This document shows positions 22,292-36,665 of a stretch of 64,000 nucleotides of DNA, piece after piece (the first letter of the stretch is position 1; the number at the start of each line of letters is the position of its first letter). Below the pieces are notes generated by a model. It was given only the letters and a program-made list of their open reading frames with translations. It was not told the origin of the DNA and ran no database searches. Both the position numbers and the translations under genes were made by a program. The stretch comes from Lagopus muta (taxonomy: Eukaryota > Chordata > Aves > Galliformes > Phasianidae), in the NCBI RefSeq assembly GCF_023343835.1, contig NC_064443.1:3224001-3288000 (forward strand). Reading direction: 5' to 3'.

Positions 22292-25200
22292 AAGCGACGC
22301 TGTAGCACTTCATGGTGGAATTTTAGTCAAGATTAACACTTTGTTTAAAAAAAAACAAGACAGAAAAACAAACTCAATTTGAAAGCAATAACACAAAGGG
22401 GATTAAAGCAGAAGCAGCGAGCTGCACATCAATCTCCACTGACTTGTCTGCACAGACTTTTCTCAGGGTCATTCAAGTTTGGCTGCAGGGCACAAATCAC
22501 AGAAGTATTTTTTACCTTTTTCAAAGCATGTGTTTTGTTTATTTGGGAGCTGGGTTTCATCACGCCCCGATGTTCTGACAGAAGGGGTTGGGGAATTTGT
22601 CTATCTTACTTCTAGTCAGCAAAGTAGAATAATAAAGACTTGCTCAAAGTGCTTTTGACTTGTTTTTTATTGTCTGGTCTCTGTTCTGTGATTTTTCTTG
22701 TTTTCCTTTTGAGACATTGCTCTCAAAGCTTGCCACAGCTCTTTCTAGTCGCTGCAGATCCCGCACCTTTAGCAGGGAGAAGCTCTGAATATTCACCTTT
22801 ATTTCAGCTCGCTGCAACATGCTTAGTACCAGTAAAGCTTGCTCAGCAGTGTGCCTGAGCAGGGCTGTGTGGTTCACTGTGCTGGATGAAACTGAATGGA
22901 AGCAGTAATATGCTTCTAACACTTGATCTGTAGCAGAAGTATTTTTGGATTCACTGAGTTTGTTTAAAGCAGTGACTTAAACCCATGTAGGGAGCTGGAG
23001 TGAAAGGCTGTGATATTTGCCGTTGCTGATCTGCTGGGAGTTAAGGAACTGCTGTTCCTTACAGCAGCTCAGAATTCTCCTTCTGTCAGCTTGGATTTGC
23101 AGTTTGGTAAAATCAGAACCAGAAGCAGTGGGGTCACTACAACAGCCAAAGCGTGTTTCTGGTTTGTGTGATGACTTGGTAGTCCGGTGAAGGATCCCAT
23201 TCTATGGCTGTGCTGTGTCAGAAGCCACGGTTTGTAAGGTAGCAATGCAGGCTGCACTTCTGGTAGCCTGCAGTCTGAGCAGAGCTGGGTGCTTGATGAG
23301 AAGGAGCTTTGTCTCGTGTTCATCTGTCAGCAAAAACCATCTTGTGCTATGTCAATAACGTGGTAAAGCATGCAGCGAGGGGGCAAGTCTGGGCAGCCTG
23401 GGAAGGGTAGAACCCGGCCTGCATAAGGAGCTTTTCTCTTTGCATTAGAGAAAGCTGTGGCTTACTGGTTGCACTTTGCCTCGATTGCTGCTTGCCCTGC
23501 TGTTTTGGAGGCAGGCTTGGCTGGTAGGCTCTGTTTAATCTGAACAGAATGCACAGTGCCATGTTCTCAGTGAGCAAAGCTTTGTAAAAATTGATTTTGT
23601 TCCTTGCCTGTCACTCCAGGAAATGAGTGTCTGGGTTACTTTTACTAAGAAACGGATGTTTAAGGTTTTGCAGCAAACTGCCTTTAGTAAAACAAGATTG
23701 AAAAATCATTTCTTATAACACTGTCTGATTTCCTTACTAACCTTCACCTCTGTTCCTGATTGATTTGCCTGCACTGAATATTTATTTCCTCAGGACCTCT
23801 AGGGGTCAAATTCGATGCATTTGTTGCTAATTGAACAGAGTAACTTAAAATCTGGTGCAGAGAGCTGCCCTCTGTGGCTGAGTGCCCTTTGGAGGACAAC
23901 GCTCCATGCTGCCCGCTCACTTAACAGCAGCTCTTACACAGCAGGAAGTGTTTGAGGCAGCTGTTAGAGGTGAACTGGCAGCTGGGCATGGCTTCTACGT
24001 GCTGGACGTGGTTGGGCAGACACAAAGTAGATACGGTGGCTTTTTCATGTGCTCTTTTCTTGCCTGCTGTGTAAGATGAATCCAGCCGTGTGCCTTCTGT
24101 TGCTTTTGTAAGGGTTTGTTAATCCTGCTATGTTCAGTGGGATATTTCACACACTGTGTGTAGTGTCTTGTCTTGGTATCCCTGTACTTGAACCTGCCCT
24201 GCAGGTTTGGTGCTAATCATTAGAAAGGACTTTTTTGTCAGTGTAATTCAAGTTCAGTTGCATATTCTTAATCTGCTCTGTAGCCCATTGGGTGAAGGGG
24301 GCTGGGAGGTTCAGAGCAAACACACCGAATCAAGAGCTGCAAGTAAATGCATTGTAAAGAGCTTGTGACATCTACAAGTACATTCCACTGCTTTAAAATC
24401 AGAGGCTCCCAACAGCACAAAGAAAGGCTTTTCTGGTGGAATGCAGCTCTTGGTAGAAAGCCAAGGGGGCTGTTTAGATGAAGAAGGTAACCTTAGTGTG
24501 TTTTCCTTAGAAGAGGAGGGGTTTGGCTTTCTTGTTGCAACAGCACAATACAAAATACTTAAAATGGCAACAGTTCTTGCACAAGGCTGACCACATCTGC
24601 TCCGGTGTGATTTAGAAGAGAAGGTTTTGGGTTCCGTAAGGAGAACTAATGTATGCCAGCCTTCTTGGAGCAGTAGAAGTGCATGGGGAATGGTATCTGA
24701 TGTCAAGCCTGCTTGTAGGAAGATGAGTTACCTGCTGGGTAAGTAAAGCTAAAGGAAGGAACATTTACACATGACCAAGCATGCATTTGCCTGTTTCTCC
24801 AAAGACTGCCTTGCTGCAAAGATGGATAAATAATCTTTGTCCTGTGAACTACACAGCAAAACCCATATCAGACAGGAGGTCCTGTCAGCTGGTGCCACCT
24901 TACTGCTTGCTTGCCGCACACCACACGGCTGGTCCCCACCTCAGTGAAGGAACAGAGCGGTGCTGAGCTGTGCGCTGAACGGCTGAGCAATAAGCCTTCA
25001 TTTCTTCATACATGCCTGAGCTCTGTGCCAAGAACCGAGCATGGATCCGGATCCCAGCACTCCTCCCGTCCTCTGCCGCTCTGTCAGCACTGACCTTACG
25101 GTGGTTTTTCACTGCACTGAGAACAACAGCAGATGAGTGCAGACGCAGTGCTGACGTAATCGTTAACTACGACATCTTCTGCCCGACCCGGCTGCATTCA

Positions 25201-28200
25201 CACAACCTGCTCTTTGCTGTGTGTCTTTGTTTGCCTTAGAATGCTGTTTGTTGGTGGAGCACCTTAGAGAGGTGCAGCGTGTCCTGATGCGATCAGAGCG
25301 GGATTTGGGCAGGACAGCCCTTTTGTAGAACACTGCTCACTGCTGTTAATGACAGTGCTTTACTTCTAGTAAAGATCCTTATCATGAAGTGAATTAGTGC
25401 TATATTAAACCCATCTCTTGCAATTATTAGTTATTATTTTCTTCTATCTTAGGACACCTACTCGTGAGCAATTACCTGGTTATCCCAAAACTCACCAGGA
25501 ATTGCCATCACGGTCCCACCGCTATCCTACATTTTATGGAGTGTTTGGTTCTTGTGGCTATGCTTTTCCCTACAAAATTCTGAACACGATCTCAGCATTA
25601 CTTGCTTGGAATCCTGGATGCATCTCCTCATCCCTGCATAGCAGCAAGTTACCCACGTTATCAAATAGAGATAGGCAATATTTGTTTGCCTTGTTTCAGC
25701 AACTTTACTGTCCTCATCTTAGCACTAGAGTGATTTTAGTTGGTGGCATACATTAAGAGATCATTGCTTTTTGCACAGCTGTTTATTCTTTCTTGTTTTA
25801 ACCATGGAATTCTCCTGTCAGGCTACTGGTTCTCTTCAGATTTTGTTACTTGAGAATCCACATCTGCTGGCTTCATGTTCTGCTCCTTCCATTGGTGTAC
25901 TTGCTTCTTAACTTATCTTTCCTTGTTTCACCAGCGCTGTTCTTGATAGCTCTGATGTTGTGAGTATTGGGCCCACCTATTGTACTTGTGGTCTTGTTGT
26001 GGATTTAATCTATCCCAGTGACAATTGCTGCTGTTTTGCTTTTAGTATATAGCTATGGCAAGCCTTCACTGAGAAGCAAACTGCCAATATGAGCTCGTAA
26101 GTTTGGTAGCTTCTCAGGAGAGCAGTATTTCACATTCACATAGAGATTTTTCTACATTTGTACATATAGAGGTCTTAGGGCCACACCTGTGCCTCCATCT
26201 ACTTGCAGCACTGCGGCTGCCCCTGTTTGTGGTCAGTATGACTGCCCAGCCTTCTGAAGGCAGCCAGCCCGCACTGCTGTGAGCTGCAGCTGGCCAGAGA
26301 GCGCTGTGCGGAGGAAGGGTGCCACTGAGTCCTCAAACAGCTGAGCTTCACTGCCCACTGCATGCCAGCACGGGATGCTCACTGCGCTCTGGGAAAAGGG
26401 ACCTGCCTTTACCATGCTTACCTCATATTCGGTGCATGGAGGGCGCGGGTAGAAATGGACTGGGAGAACAGCATCTTGTCCTTTGTGCCCCAGAACGGGA
26501 TGGGCTGATACTGAAACAGAAAGCATTGAATGCTGCCATGTGGGCTGTGAGCTGTTTTTTCAAGAGGTTGAAGCATACATGGGAAAACCTCGGTCAATAG
26601 TAATTAAACATGTTCGATGGTAATTAAATACACACCTGAACTCAGTAGTAGTGCTGAACGTTTGATGGGGAATTGAGTGTTTTGGTGGACGGAGGTTTTG
26701 CTGAACAAAATTGGTTGAGAATTGTGAGCCACAGTATTAATGGACGTGATTTTTCCTGCTAGCATTTCTTCTGCACACTTTGGCTGTAATCTCTGGCAGC
26801 CATTGCTCCTTGCTGCTTGTAAAGAGAAGGCTGTTGCTTCCACAAGAAGTCTGAAGACACTTTGTGACATGAAAACTGAAACAAGGCTGGAAACCATTGT
26901 TAGCTGAAATTAGAGGTCTTTTGCCTTGTGATCCAAAGCAGGCTGTATATCTAATTCAGTTTACTTCCTTACACGACTTCTTATTTTTCTCTTCCTTTTT
27001 ACCTTTCTGTGTTTTTCTCCTTTATGTCAAATAATCTTTTTTTTTCCTTCATGAATTTTTCTAACCCTCCATACCAGCTTGAAATCAGAAGAGATTCATG
27101 CTGGTTTGTTGGCAGCCACCATTCTCGACGGGGAACATCAGAGCAGACACAGTAACCAGCACTGGACTGACCAGGGGAGATTAACCCTGGGCTTTGGAGA
27201 TATTCTTCTGGCCCTTTATTCTCCAGCCAAGCTGGGCAGCGTGGTACCATTCCTTCATGTTGCTTTCGTGTTCTCTTCTTATTGCAGTCGTATCATTAAA
27301 CGACCCAGAAGTTGCACTCAGAAGCAGAGCGATCCGTTCCGTCTGTTCTGCTGTCCTTTCACAACCATCCCTGCCTGAGAACGCTGAGATCTGCATCAGC
27401 TTTGTCAAACCAGTGGGGAGAAACAGCCATGGATTGAGGGAAGCTCCCTGATGGTTTACACAGCTTCTTAAGTAGGGTTCTAGAAAGCTGTACACACATG
27501 GTTTCTATGTCTGCTGCTGAGAAGCTTTAGGACACTTGATTTTATTCAGTCGTTCGCTCGTTTATTTATTTATTTAGAGTAGATGCTTCCTATGGAGATT
27601 TAATTTTATATTTCTGAAAAGCAGTTTTTTTTGTTTGGTTTTGTTTTGTTTTTCCTAAGATTTGCCCCCCTGTGACAATCTAGGGATGAGCCATCCATGG
27701 CCATTGTGTTTTTGTAGCACAAATCTGGTCATTCCGCCGCCTGTAGGCGAATTGCTCAACACGCAGCTCATCACAGCTTTATTTGCACTGCTTCACACCT
27801 AAACAAATTAAAGGCGGGATTCCCTTCCCAGCAAAGGCACCTCAGCATCATGCCTACATCTGCAGTGATACTTCCCCGCAGCCTCCAGTGAACGAATGGC
27901 CCCAAAATACATCAGCTGATCTTTTTCTCCATCTGAAAAATGTCTGCAATGTAACTGACTCCTGCGTTGAGCTTTGTGCTTGATTTCCCATTGCTTGTCT
28001 CTTTGCCAGAAGCATGTGCCTAAGTTGCTAACTGCCTTCAACCCGGCAGACCTGCCTGTATTTCCCCCCCCAGTCCAGGTGCTGTTTTCATGTTGGAATT
28101 CCCCTGGCTGTAAGCAGAACGGGGTTTCGTGGTGTTTCCTTTATGCCTGTGTCACATCAGTGATGGCTTTTGCCTTGTCCTGACCACATTTGTCTGTGAG

Positions 28201-30878
28201 TGCCGTTTCCCTGCAGTCTGTCAGTTGGAAATGCTACCTGTTACCCAGAACGTGGCGCTTCCCATTTGCAGCTGCAGTCATTTGTTCTGACAAACACTTT
28301 TAACTGTTGGAGAAATGCTCCGTTCAACCTTGGTGCATTGCTGTTGCCTGCATACACTTTTTGGGAGAGGGTCCAAAAGGGTAATTCTGTGATATTTGTA
28401 TTGTAGCACAAGCGGTGCCTTTGTGGACACCTCCATACAGCAGAATAAAGCAGTATGTGAGCGCTCCTTCCCTCATGTAATTGCACAGCATTCCCCCTCA
28501 GGTAAAAGAGGCCCTACGTGTTTGTTTTTACTGAAGGATCTATCAGTAATGCTGCTGTGGTCGGCGTTGTGCCAGAAATGAGTGCTTTGGGAAAGCAGCT
28601 CGCAGGGCGCCGTTACCAAAGCAAATATCTGTTAGGAGCAAAGATTCTCCTTCCGCATCGGCTCGCTGGCACTTAGCTCCCTGCTGCCACCCCTGTGGAC
28701 GTGCTCATCTTTGGGAAGCGCTGTGAATATCCTGGATGTGGATCAGCTTACAGATGTGGGGCTGTCCGTAGGAACGGCCGTTGAGCGACCTTTTGTTTCC
28801 CCATCAGTTTCATCTCTGGTTTTGATTTCTGCATTTTATTAGGCTGTTCCATACTGAATTGAGAGGAAAATGCTCAGTGGAATGAGAGAGGGCAGCAGTG
28901 ACCGAGGGAAGGTGGAAGCTGTCACAGAACTCTTCATTCTTACTCAGAGCAAACTATCACTTCTTTTGCCATGCACATAGTTTGCTATAACTTATTTGCA
29001 TTGTTACTTATAAAATGTGTGCAGATTCACATATGTACATACAGGGAAGATAACAAACACCCACACAGCACTGTTCTTGTCCAAACAAATACAGCAAGCA
29101 CTCCAGCAGAAAGGAAAATTGTTACATCTCACTGGGTGTCAGATAAGGCATCTTTGGTTATGAACCAAAGACACATTTCTAAAATCCACTGTTAGGTTGA
29201 TACAATTCCTGATAAGCCTGTATGGATGTTGGGTTTGTTGGTTTGTTTTTCCTCTCTTTTTCTTTTCTTTCTTCCTAATAGCTCTTTGTCACTGTGTTCA
29301 ATGGTCCCTTGTTTCCAGAAACAACAGTGCATAAGCAGAATGACTTGGCCTGCAGACTGATGGTGTCAATCTGGCCAAGGATGTCCCACAGGAAGAGCCG
29401 AATGGGCAAAATGGATGGGGGGATGAAATCAACCGACTTCTCAAAGCTCAGCAGAGCCCCTGGGAAGTGGTCAGGAATTGGAAGGAGTACGACTCCTTAC
29501 GTGCATCTTTGTAGCTGCCGTCTGCTTGCTCATTTCTATTGAAGTTTTCAGTTTCTTTCCATCTACTTTGAGCCCTTCCTGCACATCTCTAACTCTGAGC
29601 TCTCCCATCTGAGCACGGCCATTGAAATAGCATGGCCTGACATGTGGAAGTGCAGTGAGTGCAGAGCCTTCTGTTTCTCATGGGAACTGGAAGCCATCAG
29701 TCCTCTGAAAGTCAGATCAGTCCTATTTAAAGGAAGTGTGCAGTTATGAAGCCGAGGGGGGACATAAATAACATTCCGTGACCCCTGTTCTGTAAATGTT
29801 TTCTGCAATCAAGATAATGAACCAATGACAGTCATTAGAGTCTTAACCAGCAAAATGGAACAATTCATTTGGAAATTCCACTCACTTTGGACCAGCACGC
29901 TGAAGGAATGTGTTCCTGCATGGCATCCTGCAGCCCTGCAGAGTGAGCACACCTGTGCATGGGCAAATACCAGAGATAGGGGTGGGCAGCAGCTTCTTGC
30001 AAAGGCAGAAGAGGGACTGCCTGCAGGACGGGGAGATGTGGTGGGCTTACATACGTGCCCCAGCAGGAGTTTAGAACCTGATTTAATTGAGGCAGAAAAA
30101 GCAGCAAGAGATACGTGTGTAGCTTCATGGTGACCTGACATGTGCTCTGTTTCTCGCTCTTTGGTTGTTCCAATACACAGATAACACTTCTTAATGAAAG
30201 GTCCTACCTTTAATAAGACAGCACAGTCTTCTGTTTTTATTTCTTCTTTCTGATTTTGAAAATGAATTTAACAAAACAGCAGCAAAGATCTCTATCAAAT
30301 ACTTTTGCTGCTGCTATAGAATACAGTGCAGCAGCAAAGAAGAAAGGTGATTTTCCTTTGGGGCGCTGGAGGTGTGAGGGGAGGAGAACTGAGCTGTGTG
30401 GGCACCTGGCTGCCTCTCCTCTCCTCAAACCACAAGGTGAGGCTGTTTCCCATCACACCTACTTTGTAACGCTGTACAACCCTGGGAAAGCTGCTGGACA
30501 AAATATCAGTATTAATGGAGGGGCTGTTAAAGAAGAGCAGCTTAATATCGCTATTTTTGTCAGTGCTGCTTTGCTTTTCATTCATCCAAGTAATGTAGGT
30601 AAAGCAGATATGTGAACAGCTTTCACTTCCCTTCTGCAGAGGGAGAAAATGGAAATGCAGTAAATACAGGAGCTTGCTTTGTTTCTCAGACAGCCACCCT
30701 GCAATCAGTAGCCCTGAGATCTGTCAGTTTCTCTTACTCTGCCATTGATGGATTTACATTGTGAAATGTACTCTTCTTTCCGGATGATCATTTCTAGCTG
30801 AGGAGCAATTATTACTTGAATAATTATTTTGTTCTCTCTACTGTTTTTTGGCTGTTTTTTTTTTGGCTTTTTTGTTTG

Positions 30879-30900
30879 TTGGTTGGTTGGTTGGTTGGTT
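30879..30900. repeat. (TTGG)n microsatellite
   Basis: About five and a half copies of ttgg, preceded by T-rich sequence. Confidence 0.85.
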
Positions 30901-33900
30901 TCTTTTGAAGGCTTTCACAGTTTACTTTCCAGTAACTGTTAGTATGTCCTTGTCACTGTTCTCCCCACTTTCACTGTAAGTCCATCTCCAAAAACAGTTC
31001 TGTAAATGCCTTCCTTGCACTCTTCGTGGCTCATTCATAATAAAGTAGATTCAAGAACAATCAGGAATTAGGATGTCAAGACACATTTTTGGGATCTGTA
31101 CATCCATTCTGCACTGTATGCACTGTACATCCCCAGATGCCAAGCCTTGCATGAGGAAGGGCATCACTGTTGTTGGGCCTCTTTCTGTTTAACAAGTGTA
31201 GGACTTGCTCAGGAATTCTTGCTTTCTCTGGCATTTGAAATTTCATTCCTCAAAGGTCTTCACTGGAGAGATTTGGAACATCTGTTAATATTTTGGTGCA
31301 CTTGTTTTCCTGTCGCTGTTAGGAACAGTTCTTCTCTGAGCAATTTGGGTTTCTTTTTCCAGAAATGGAAGATGTGAGGTGCACACTCACTATTCACATA
31401 AAACTTTTCTTCCAAATGAAATACTTTCATTAAAAATAAAAAAGCAGTGGATATTGCTTTACACTCGCCTTTGCCAAGCATTGCATCAGAAGCTTGATCA
31501 CAATCACTCAATAAATGCCCACCTCGTTACTCTTTAAAAGAACTGTGAGTTGTTACCTTTGAAAGAGCTGTTCTAAATCAATAAAGCCATTGAGTAGATT
31601 GTGTTATCACTGACATTCCGATAGTGCAGATCATGAACTCAGGCAGACCTGGCACTGCAGTGCTGGCAGAGAGCTAATACCTTTTTCTTCAAGGGACCCT
31701 GGTCTGTTGAATGGAGGCTACAGTTTGTCCTCCTGAGGCACTTCTTTTGTTCATGTGCTCCCTGCTGATTTTCAGAGCACACCCAGAAACATCTGTTCCT
31801 TCTTTTAGCTCTTCCCTGGGAAGCCCCCCCACCTTCACCTTGCTGCTCATGCAGTGCTGCTGGAAGTTCCTTTTCCCATCCAGTGCCTGATGCTGCGCTC
31901 CCTGCTGATTTTGGTGGTGCTCCTTTTCCTGTACGTGAAAAGCTGGAGGGCTTGCGTGGCTCTGCAGTGCTGTGCTGCTTTGCTGAGCTACTAACCAGTA
32001 ATTGTTACAAAAAAAATGAAAGAAAAATCCAAGAAAACCTGACCATTAATTGCTAAGCTGCTGCAGCTTGCCATGTGGGCTAAGAGCAATGCAAAGAGGG
32101 GGCAGGAGCACAGGGAGGCTTGGAGAGAAGAACCTTTTGAGATAGCATAGTTTTTATTAGCTGCTATGCTGAAACTGCATTGTGTTTCTGTTTACATAGC
32201 AGAGATAACAGAAACTGAAGTATAAAGTGCAGAGAAAATGTCTCTTGAAATTACAGCTTCTAATTATTGATTTCAATCATAGCAGGTCCAGTAACTGCGC
32301 TCTTTAAGGGAGTTGGTTTGGGAAGGATGAAAAAAAGCTCTCATCTTACACACCACAGTTTGGATACAGCAGTTACTCCACTACAGCCAATAAAAATGTG
32401 ATGTCTGTGAACTTGGGGCGTTTTATCTCTTCAGGTATCTCACAGCTGTGTCGAGGATCATCACGTTTATCAGTAAGCATACAAACGTAACTGCTCTGCA
32501 GTCCTGATATTGCTCCACAGTTTGCTGTGCTGGTGTATGACTGAAACATGATGTGTGATGGGCTTACGTCAACTTGTCATCGATCCAGAGACCTTGTGCT
32601 CAGAGAGCTCCACGTCTTAACTGAGAAGGTCTCAAGGTCTGCAGCGTGGCATTACTGAGCAATAGCAGCCTGGCTAACAACCAGGTAGATGGGGGCACTC
32701 CCTTTCCTGTTTAAAGATGGCTGTACAGGGCTCGCGCCTGAAGTTGTCCCCTCCTTTAACCATTAACAGGCCTGAGAGCTGCACACAGATGAGGCTGTGC
32801 ATGTGGTATGGACAACACAAGGGTACGTGTGTTGCAAGAGTTTGGTCACAGCTGACAGCATAACAGGAACACGAAGTAGCTGCTGTGAGAAGTGGTGCTC
32901 TGTTGCAAAAGCAGCAAAACTACTACTGATGTGACTTCAGGCTGCAAACTCCACTCGGGTGGTTGGCTTTCCCCTCTGCCTCTAAAGAGCGTTTGTCCCA
33001 GCTGCTGGTGTGTCACTTAATACCAGGCAAGATTAAAAGCTCCTTATCCCTTCATCTCTCCTTCCTCGCCTGCAGGATCAAATGCTATAAGAACAGACTT
33101 TAGGGAGGTGCTTAGCTGGGATCAGTGCTGTTCTGTTCCAGTTGAACACCGTACCAAAGAGCTTCACCTCACTGCTCCGCTTTAAGGACCTCCTGCAGTT
33201 CCTGAGCAGATCTCTTTTTCCATCCCAAGAATTCACCACGATGTGCCCCCAGCTCATTTGTCCCCCCAGCCGCTCAGTGAGCATTCAGGATTCCTACCCA
33301 CGGAATCCACGATGTCACACAAAAACACTCGGTCTCCGTCGGCAATTTATTGGTGTTCTATCTATTATGCTGAGAAGTCATCTGTGCTCCGAGTCTTCAT
33401 TTCCTCCCTTCCCAGCCCAAGTAGCAATTAAGCCTCCTAACAGCTATAATATCTGTTCATTTGCGCCTGCTGTCCCTGATGGCTGGGTGTGATTCTGTGA
33501 GCTCTTCTGGTCAACAACAAGTCTGCTGTTTTACCTTCATTCACCTTAAGCAACCTTTTTCTTTCTGCTGTCTTATTGCCATTGACGTAGCTACTAAACT
33601 ATTTTATTGTGATTTGAAGTACCATGTATGCTTTCTAAACAAGCTATCAAACAATATATTGCAGCCATATTGCATTTTTTTCCAGTGCCACTCAGATTGA
33701 GAGATGGTGAAATGATCACTGAAGCATGAGGTTCCCTGCATCTCTGCTGTATGTATGAAATTACACAGATAAACAGTGGATTTGAGGAAAAAAAAACAAG
33801 GCAAGGAGGTTGTGCAAGCCTGATAACAGAGAAATGGCAAGGCTTTAAAATCATGATGAGGTGTGAGTTACATAAGTATACTCCATTTTTGATGGCTTGA

Positions 33901-34778
33901 GGGTAGCATAAAACTGTTGGGAAATCTTAACATAATCACATCTTTTGAAAACTAAGAATGGTGCATTTGATTTTAAAAAAAAGAATTACTGTTATTGTAT
34001 CATGACTTGGTTTTGGTGTTATCATATCCATTCAATATTCTTGGCCTCGTTGTTGGAATTTTTGCTTTTTAAATGTGATGACTCCAGGCAGACACTTCTG
34101 GGCCAGGAAAGGATCTTCTGTGTCTTGTTTATTCTTTTCCATAAAAAAATCCAAACCCCTTTTTTACAGAAGCCTTTCAATTTAGTGACCTGGAAAACTA
34201 AGATGTAACTATTACTGCAAAAATCCTTCTTACTGCCTTACAAGACAAGCTGATTTTATCCCGAGTCCCAGGTAATGCTGTTTTTAGCTCAGACCTGCAC
34301 ATAATGAATTTTTCTTAAATATCAGAAAATTAACACAAAACACTTGCCTGTTCTGTGTGCATTTGCCTCCAAGTAAACACGTCCTGCTTTTTCCCCCCAT
34401 TTTGTTCTCATTCTTTGGTAGATGCACAAGCTGTAAAAGACTGCATAGGTGAGAGTCTGGTGTTGATAGCTCTGCAGCATGCCTGAGCTGAGAGCTGCAA
34501 GGGGAGCCCTGCTCTGGTGGCTTTTGGTCGAGAGTGCTCTGTGTGCTGGGGGGTGACCTGGGAGGGTATGGATGAACAAATTGCAGATGTAAAGTCAGTG
34601 ATCAGTGCCACAGTTGCATGCAAATTTCAAGAAATAACAAAATACCATTTTGGGCATGAGGAGATGGGTGAGAGGCTGGGAAGAAACTTTATAATAGCTG
34701 CTGTATTGTTTGCCTTCATTTAAAAAGGTACGAAGGATATTTTCTCCCACTTTGCACATCTGTTTGACTAGCCTTTCA

Positions 34779-34820
34779 TGGCACTGTTCTATTAGCTTAT
34801 GGCATTGTTCTATTAGCTTA
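34779..34820. repeat. 21-bp tandem duplication
   Basis: Two adjacent 21-base units (34779-34799 and 34800-34820), each ending in ttctattagctta, differ at one base. This is a recent local duplication. Confidence 0.85.
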
Positions 34821-35827
34821 CAGGAAAGTCATACAATCTGTTTATCTTGTAGTAAAGTGCCTTTTATGAGGCATTTTATCTTGCACAGAGGCTATCGGCA
34901 CAGTGAAGTGCAGTGCAGCACTGATTTGGAGGCTGCGGATACATGTAGTGCTGTTTGTCCACTTTTGTATTTTATCCCCAATGCTGAGTCCCCAAAACAG
35001 GATTTGTGACACAGAGCTCTACATAAACACCTGGTGCTGTACTGGGGTCCAGACAAATGGAGATGCATCTTAGACCTGTGCTGCTCTCCCGTGCATTTAA
35101 AGAGTGTGTCCAAAAGAAAATGGCGCAGGGATCAAGTGGGAGCATGGGGCTGGAGCTGCGATCACCCTGCGCATTCCTGAGCTGGTTCTAAAGTAGCTGT
35201 TTGCATACTGGAATACCACAGAACTCTTATTATCCACTGGAACTTGGAACTACCCAATAAGAACTCTTATTATTATGGAGGCTGAGAGCTGTGTGCTGGC
35301 AGCCCACAGGTATTGCCTTACAGCAAACCCAGGTGTGCCTGCACACACGGCACTTCTACCCCCAGACAGAGCCCTGCCAGACACATTCCAGTTACGCAAT
35401 GCTTTCATGCCATTAGCAGCACAGATGCTTCAGATATTTCGGTTTGAGCACGTTGTAGATCACATCTGAAATAAGTAACACTTAAAAAATGATAACGTAG
35501 AGAGAAATAATACCTTGTTGTCTCTCCTATTTCAGAGCATTTTCAGAATCAGTGCATTTTCAGAACAGCCCCGCAGTGCAGCAAAGCAGTAATTCCACAC
35601 TCGGGATCAGGAGGGCCCTGATGGACACTGACTGCACCAGAACTCGGCTGCGCTGTCTTTTTCACTGTTATATTTTACCACTGCATGGTATTGAAGCACA
35701 CTTTCTGGAGGCATGAAAACAGAAAAGGGATCAACTTACAATGATAGAATTTCTTTAAAATTCAGACAGAATACTTCTACGTACGTGAATATATTGTGAA
35801 TATTATAGAACATACGATCATTACGGT

Positions 35828-35972
35828 TGGCAAAGGCCTCTAAGATCATCAAGTCCCATCGCCCACCCCCAAACCTGCCCTCAGTGCCACATCCCCACAG
35901 TTCTGAGATGCCTCCATGGACGCTGACTCCCCCAGCTCCCCGGGCAGCTGTGCCAGTGCCCGACCGCTCTTT
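35828..35972 (-). repeat. CR1 LINE fragment upstream of IPPK
   Basis: Related to the 490 and 7244 copies (ggttggcaaaggcctctaag, ctgtgccagtgcccgaccgc) but more diverged, with the match ending near ctctttgggatg. Confidence 0.75.
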
Positions 35973-36299
35973 GGGATGAATCTCTCCCAGCTCCACCTGG
36001 AACATCTCCTGCTGCACCCGGGCCTCCAGCTCTGCTCCCAGCACCGCCAATGGCCGCAGTGCTGCTGCACCTCCTGCCCACGCGGGGTGTCTTTATTCGG
36101 TCAGTCCTACAAGCATTCACGCTGCTGTCCTGAGCTAGTTCACATGGTATGGCGCTTTCGCTGATGTCCTGCACAGTGACATTTCTCCGTGATGCTTTTG
36201 GACGAGTTGGAACAACACTGCGTGATTGTTTTTTACTTTTTGCTTTCTATTTCCATTAGTTGCCGCGCAGTGATTATCAAACCCACGAGGCGATGAGCA

Positions 36300-36665
36300 C
36301 ATCCAAACGTTCTTCTGACGTCACGTTTGTTAAGGGGGTCAGCGGCCCACACGGCTCTCCTCCCGCTCGAGGAATGGGAGGAGGCGGGGAGCGCCCCACT
36401 CAAAGATGGCGGCGGGGGGCGCTGCCCGGCACAAAGATGGGGGGCCGCTGCCCGGCACAAAGATGGCGGCGGGGGACGCTGCCCGGCTCGAAGATGGCGG
36501 CGGGCGGCGCGAATGCGGCGGGCTCGGCCCAAGCTCGGCCCCCGGCGCAGGGCGGGACTTCCTGGGGCGGAGCGGCGGCGCGGGGCCGCGATGGTGGCGG
36601 CGTGAGCTCGGCGGGCCGGCGACAGGCACCGTCCCCGCAGGGCGCGGCGGGGACCCGGGCCGGGC
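36300..36665 (+). promoter_or_regulatory. IPPK promoter / CpG-rich 5' region
   Basis: GC content rises sharply from about 36350 to the start codon. A perfect CRE (TGACGTCA) is at 36316-36323. The YY1-like array described separately lies at 36402-36502. No TATA box is evident. The transcription start is not determinable by eye but probably falls between 36400 and 36660. Confidence 0.7.
36402..36502 (+). promoter_or_regulatory. Tandem array of YY1-like sites
   Basis: A unit of 26-31 bases is repeated four times. Each carries aagatgg, and three have the full aagatggcggc YY1-type core at 36403-36413, 36460-36470 and 36491-36501; the copy at 36434 has lost the cggc part. The spacer cgctgcccggc is shared. 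All sites have the same orientation, that of IPPK transcription. Confidence 0.8.

Larger units (their letters stand above)
22292..35827. other. Gene-poor intergenic region
   Basis: About 13.5 kb between the BTG-family gene and the IPPK promoter. Frames up to roughly 130 codons occur on both strands, but none shows a recognised domain or fits a splice model. Simple repeats are noted separately; T-rich and TTTA runs lie near 27560 and 27627. No RNA gene or large transposon was recognised. Regulatory elements or noncoding transcripts could be present but cannot be seen by reading alone. Confidence 0.5.

Noticed and set aside
33480-33510. gtgtgattctgtgagctct string resembling the CR1 tail at 38010-38030
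   Set aside because: Only about 20 bases match and no upstream CR1 sequence is present, so chance cannot be excluded.
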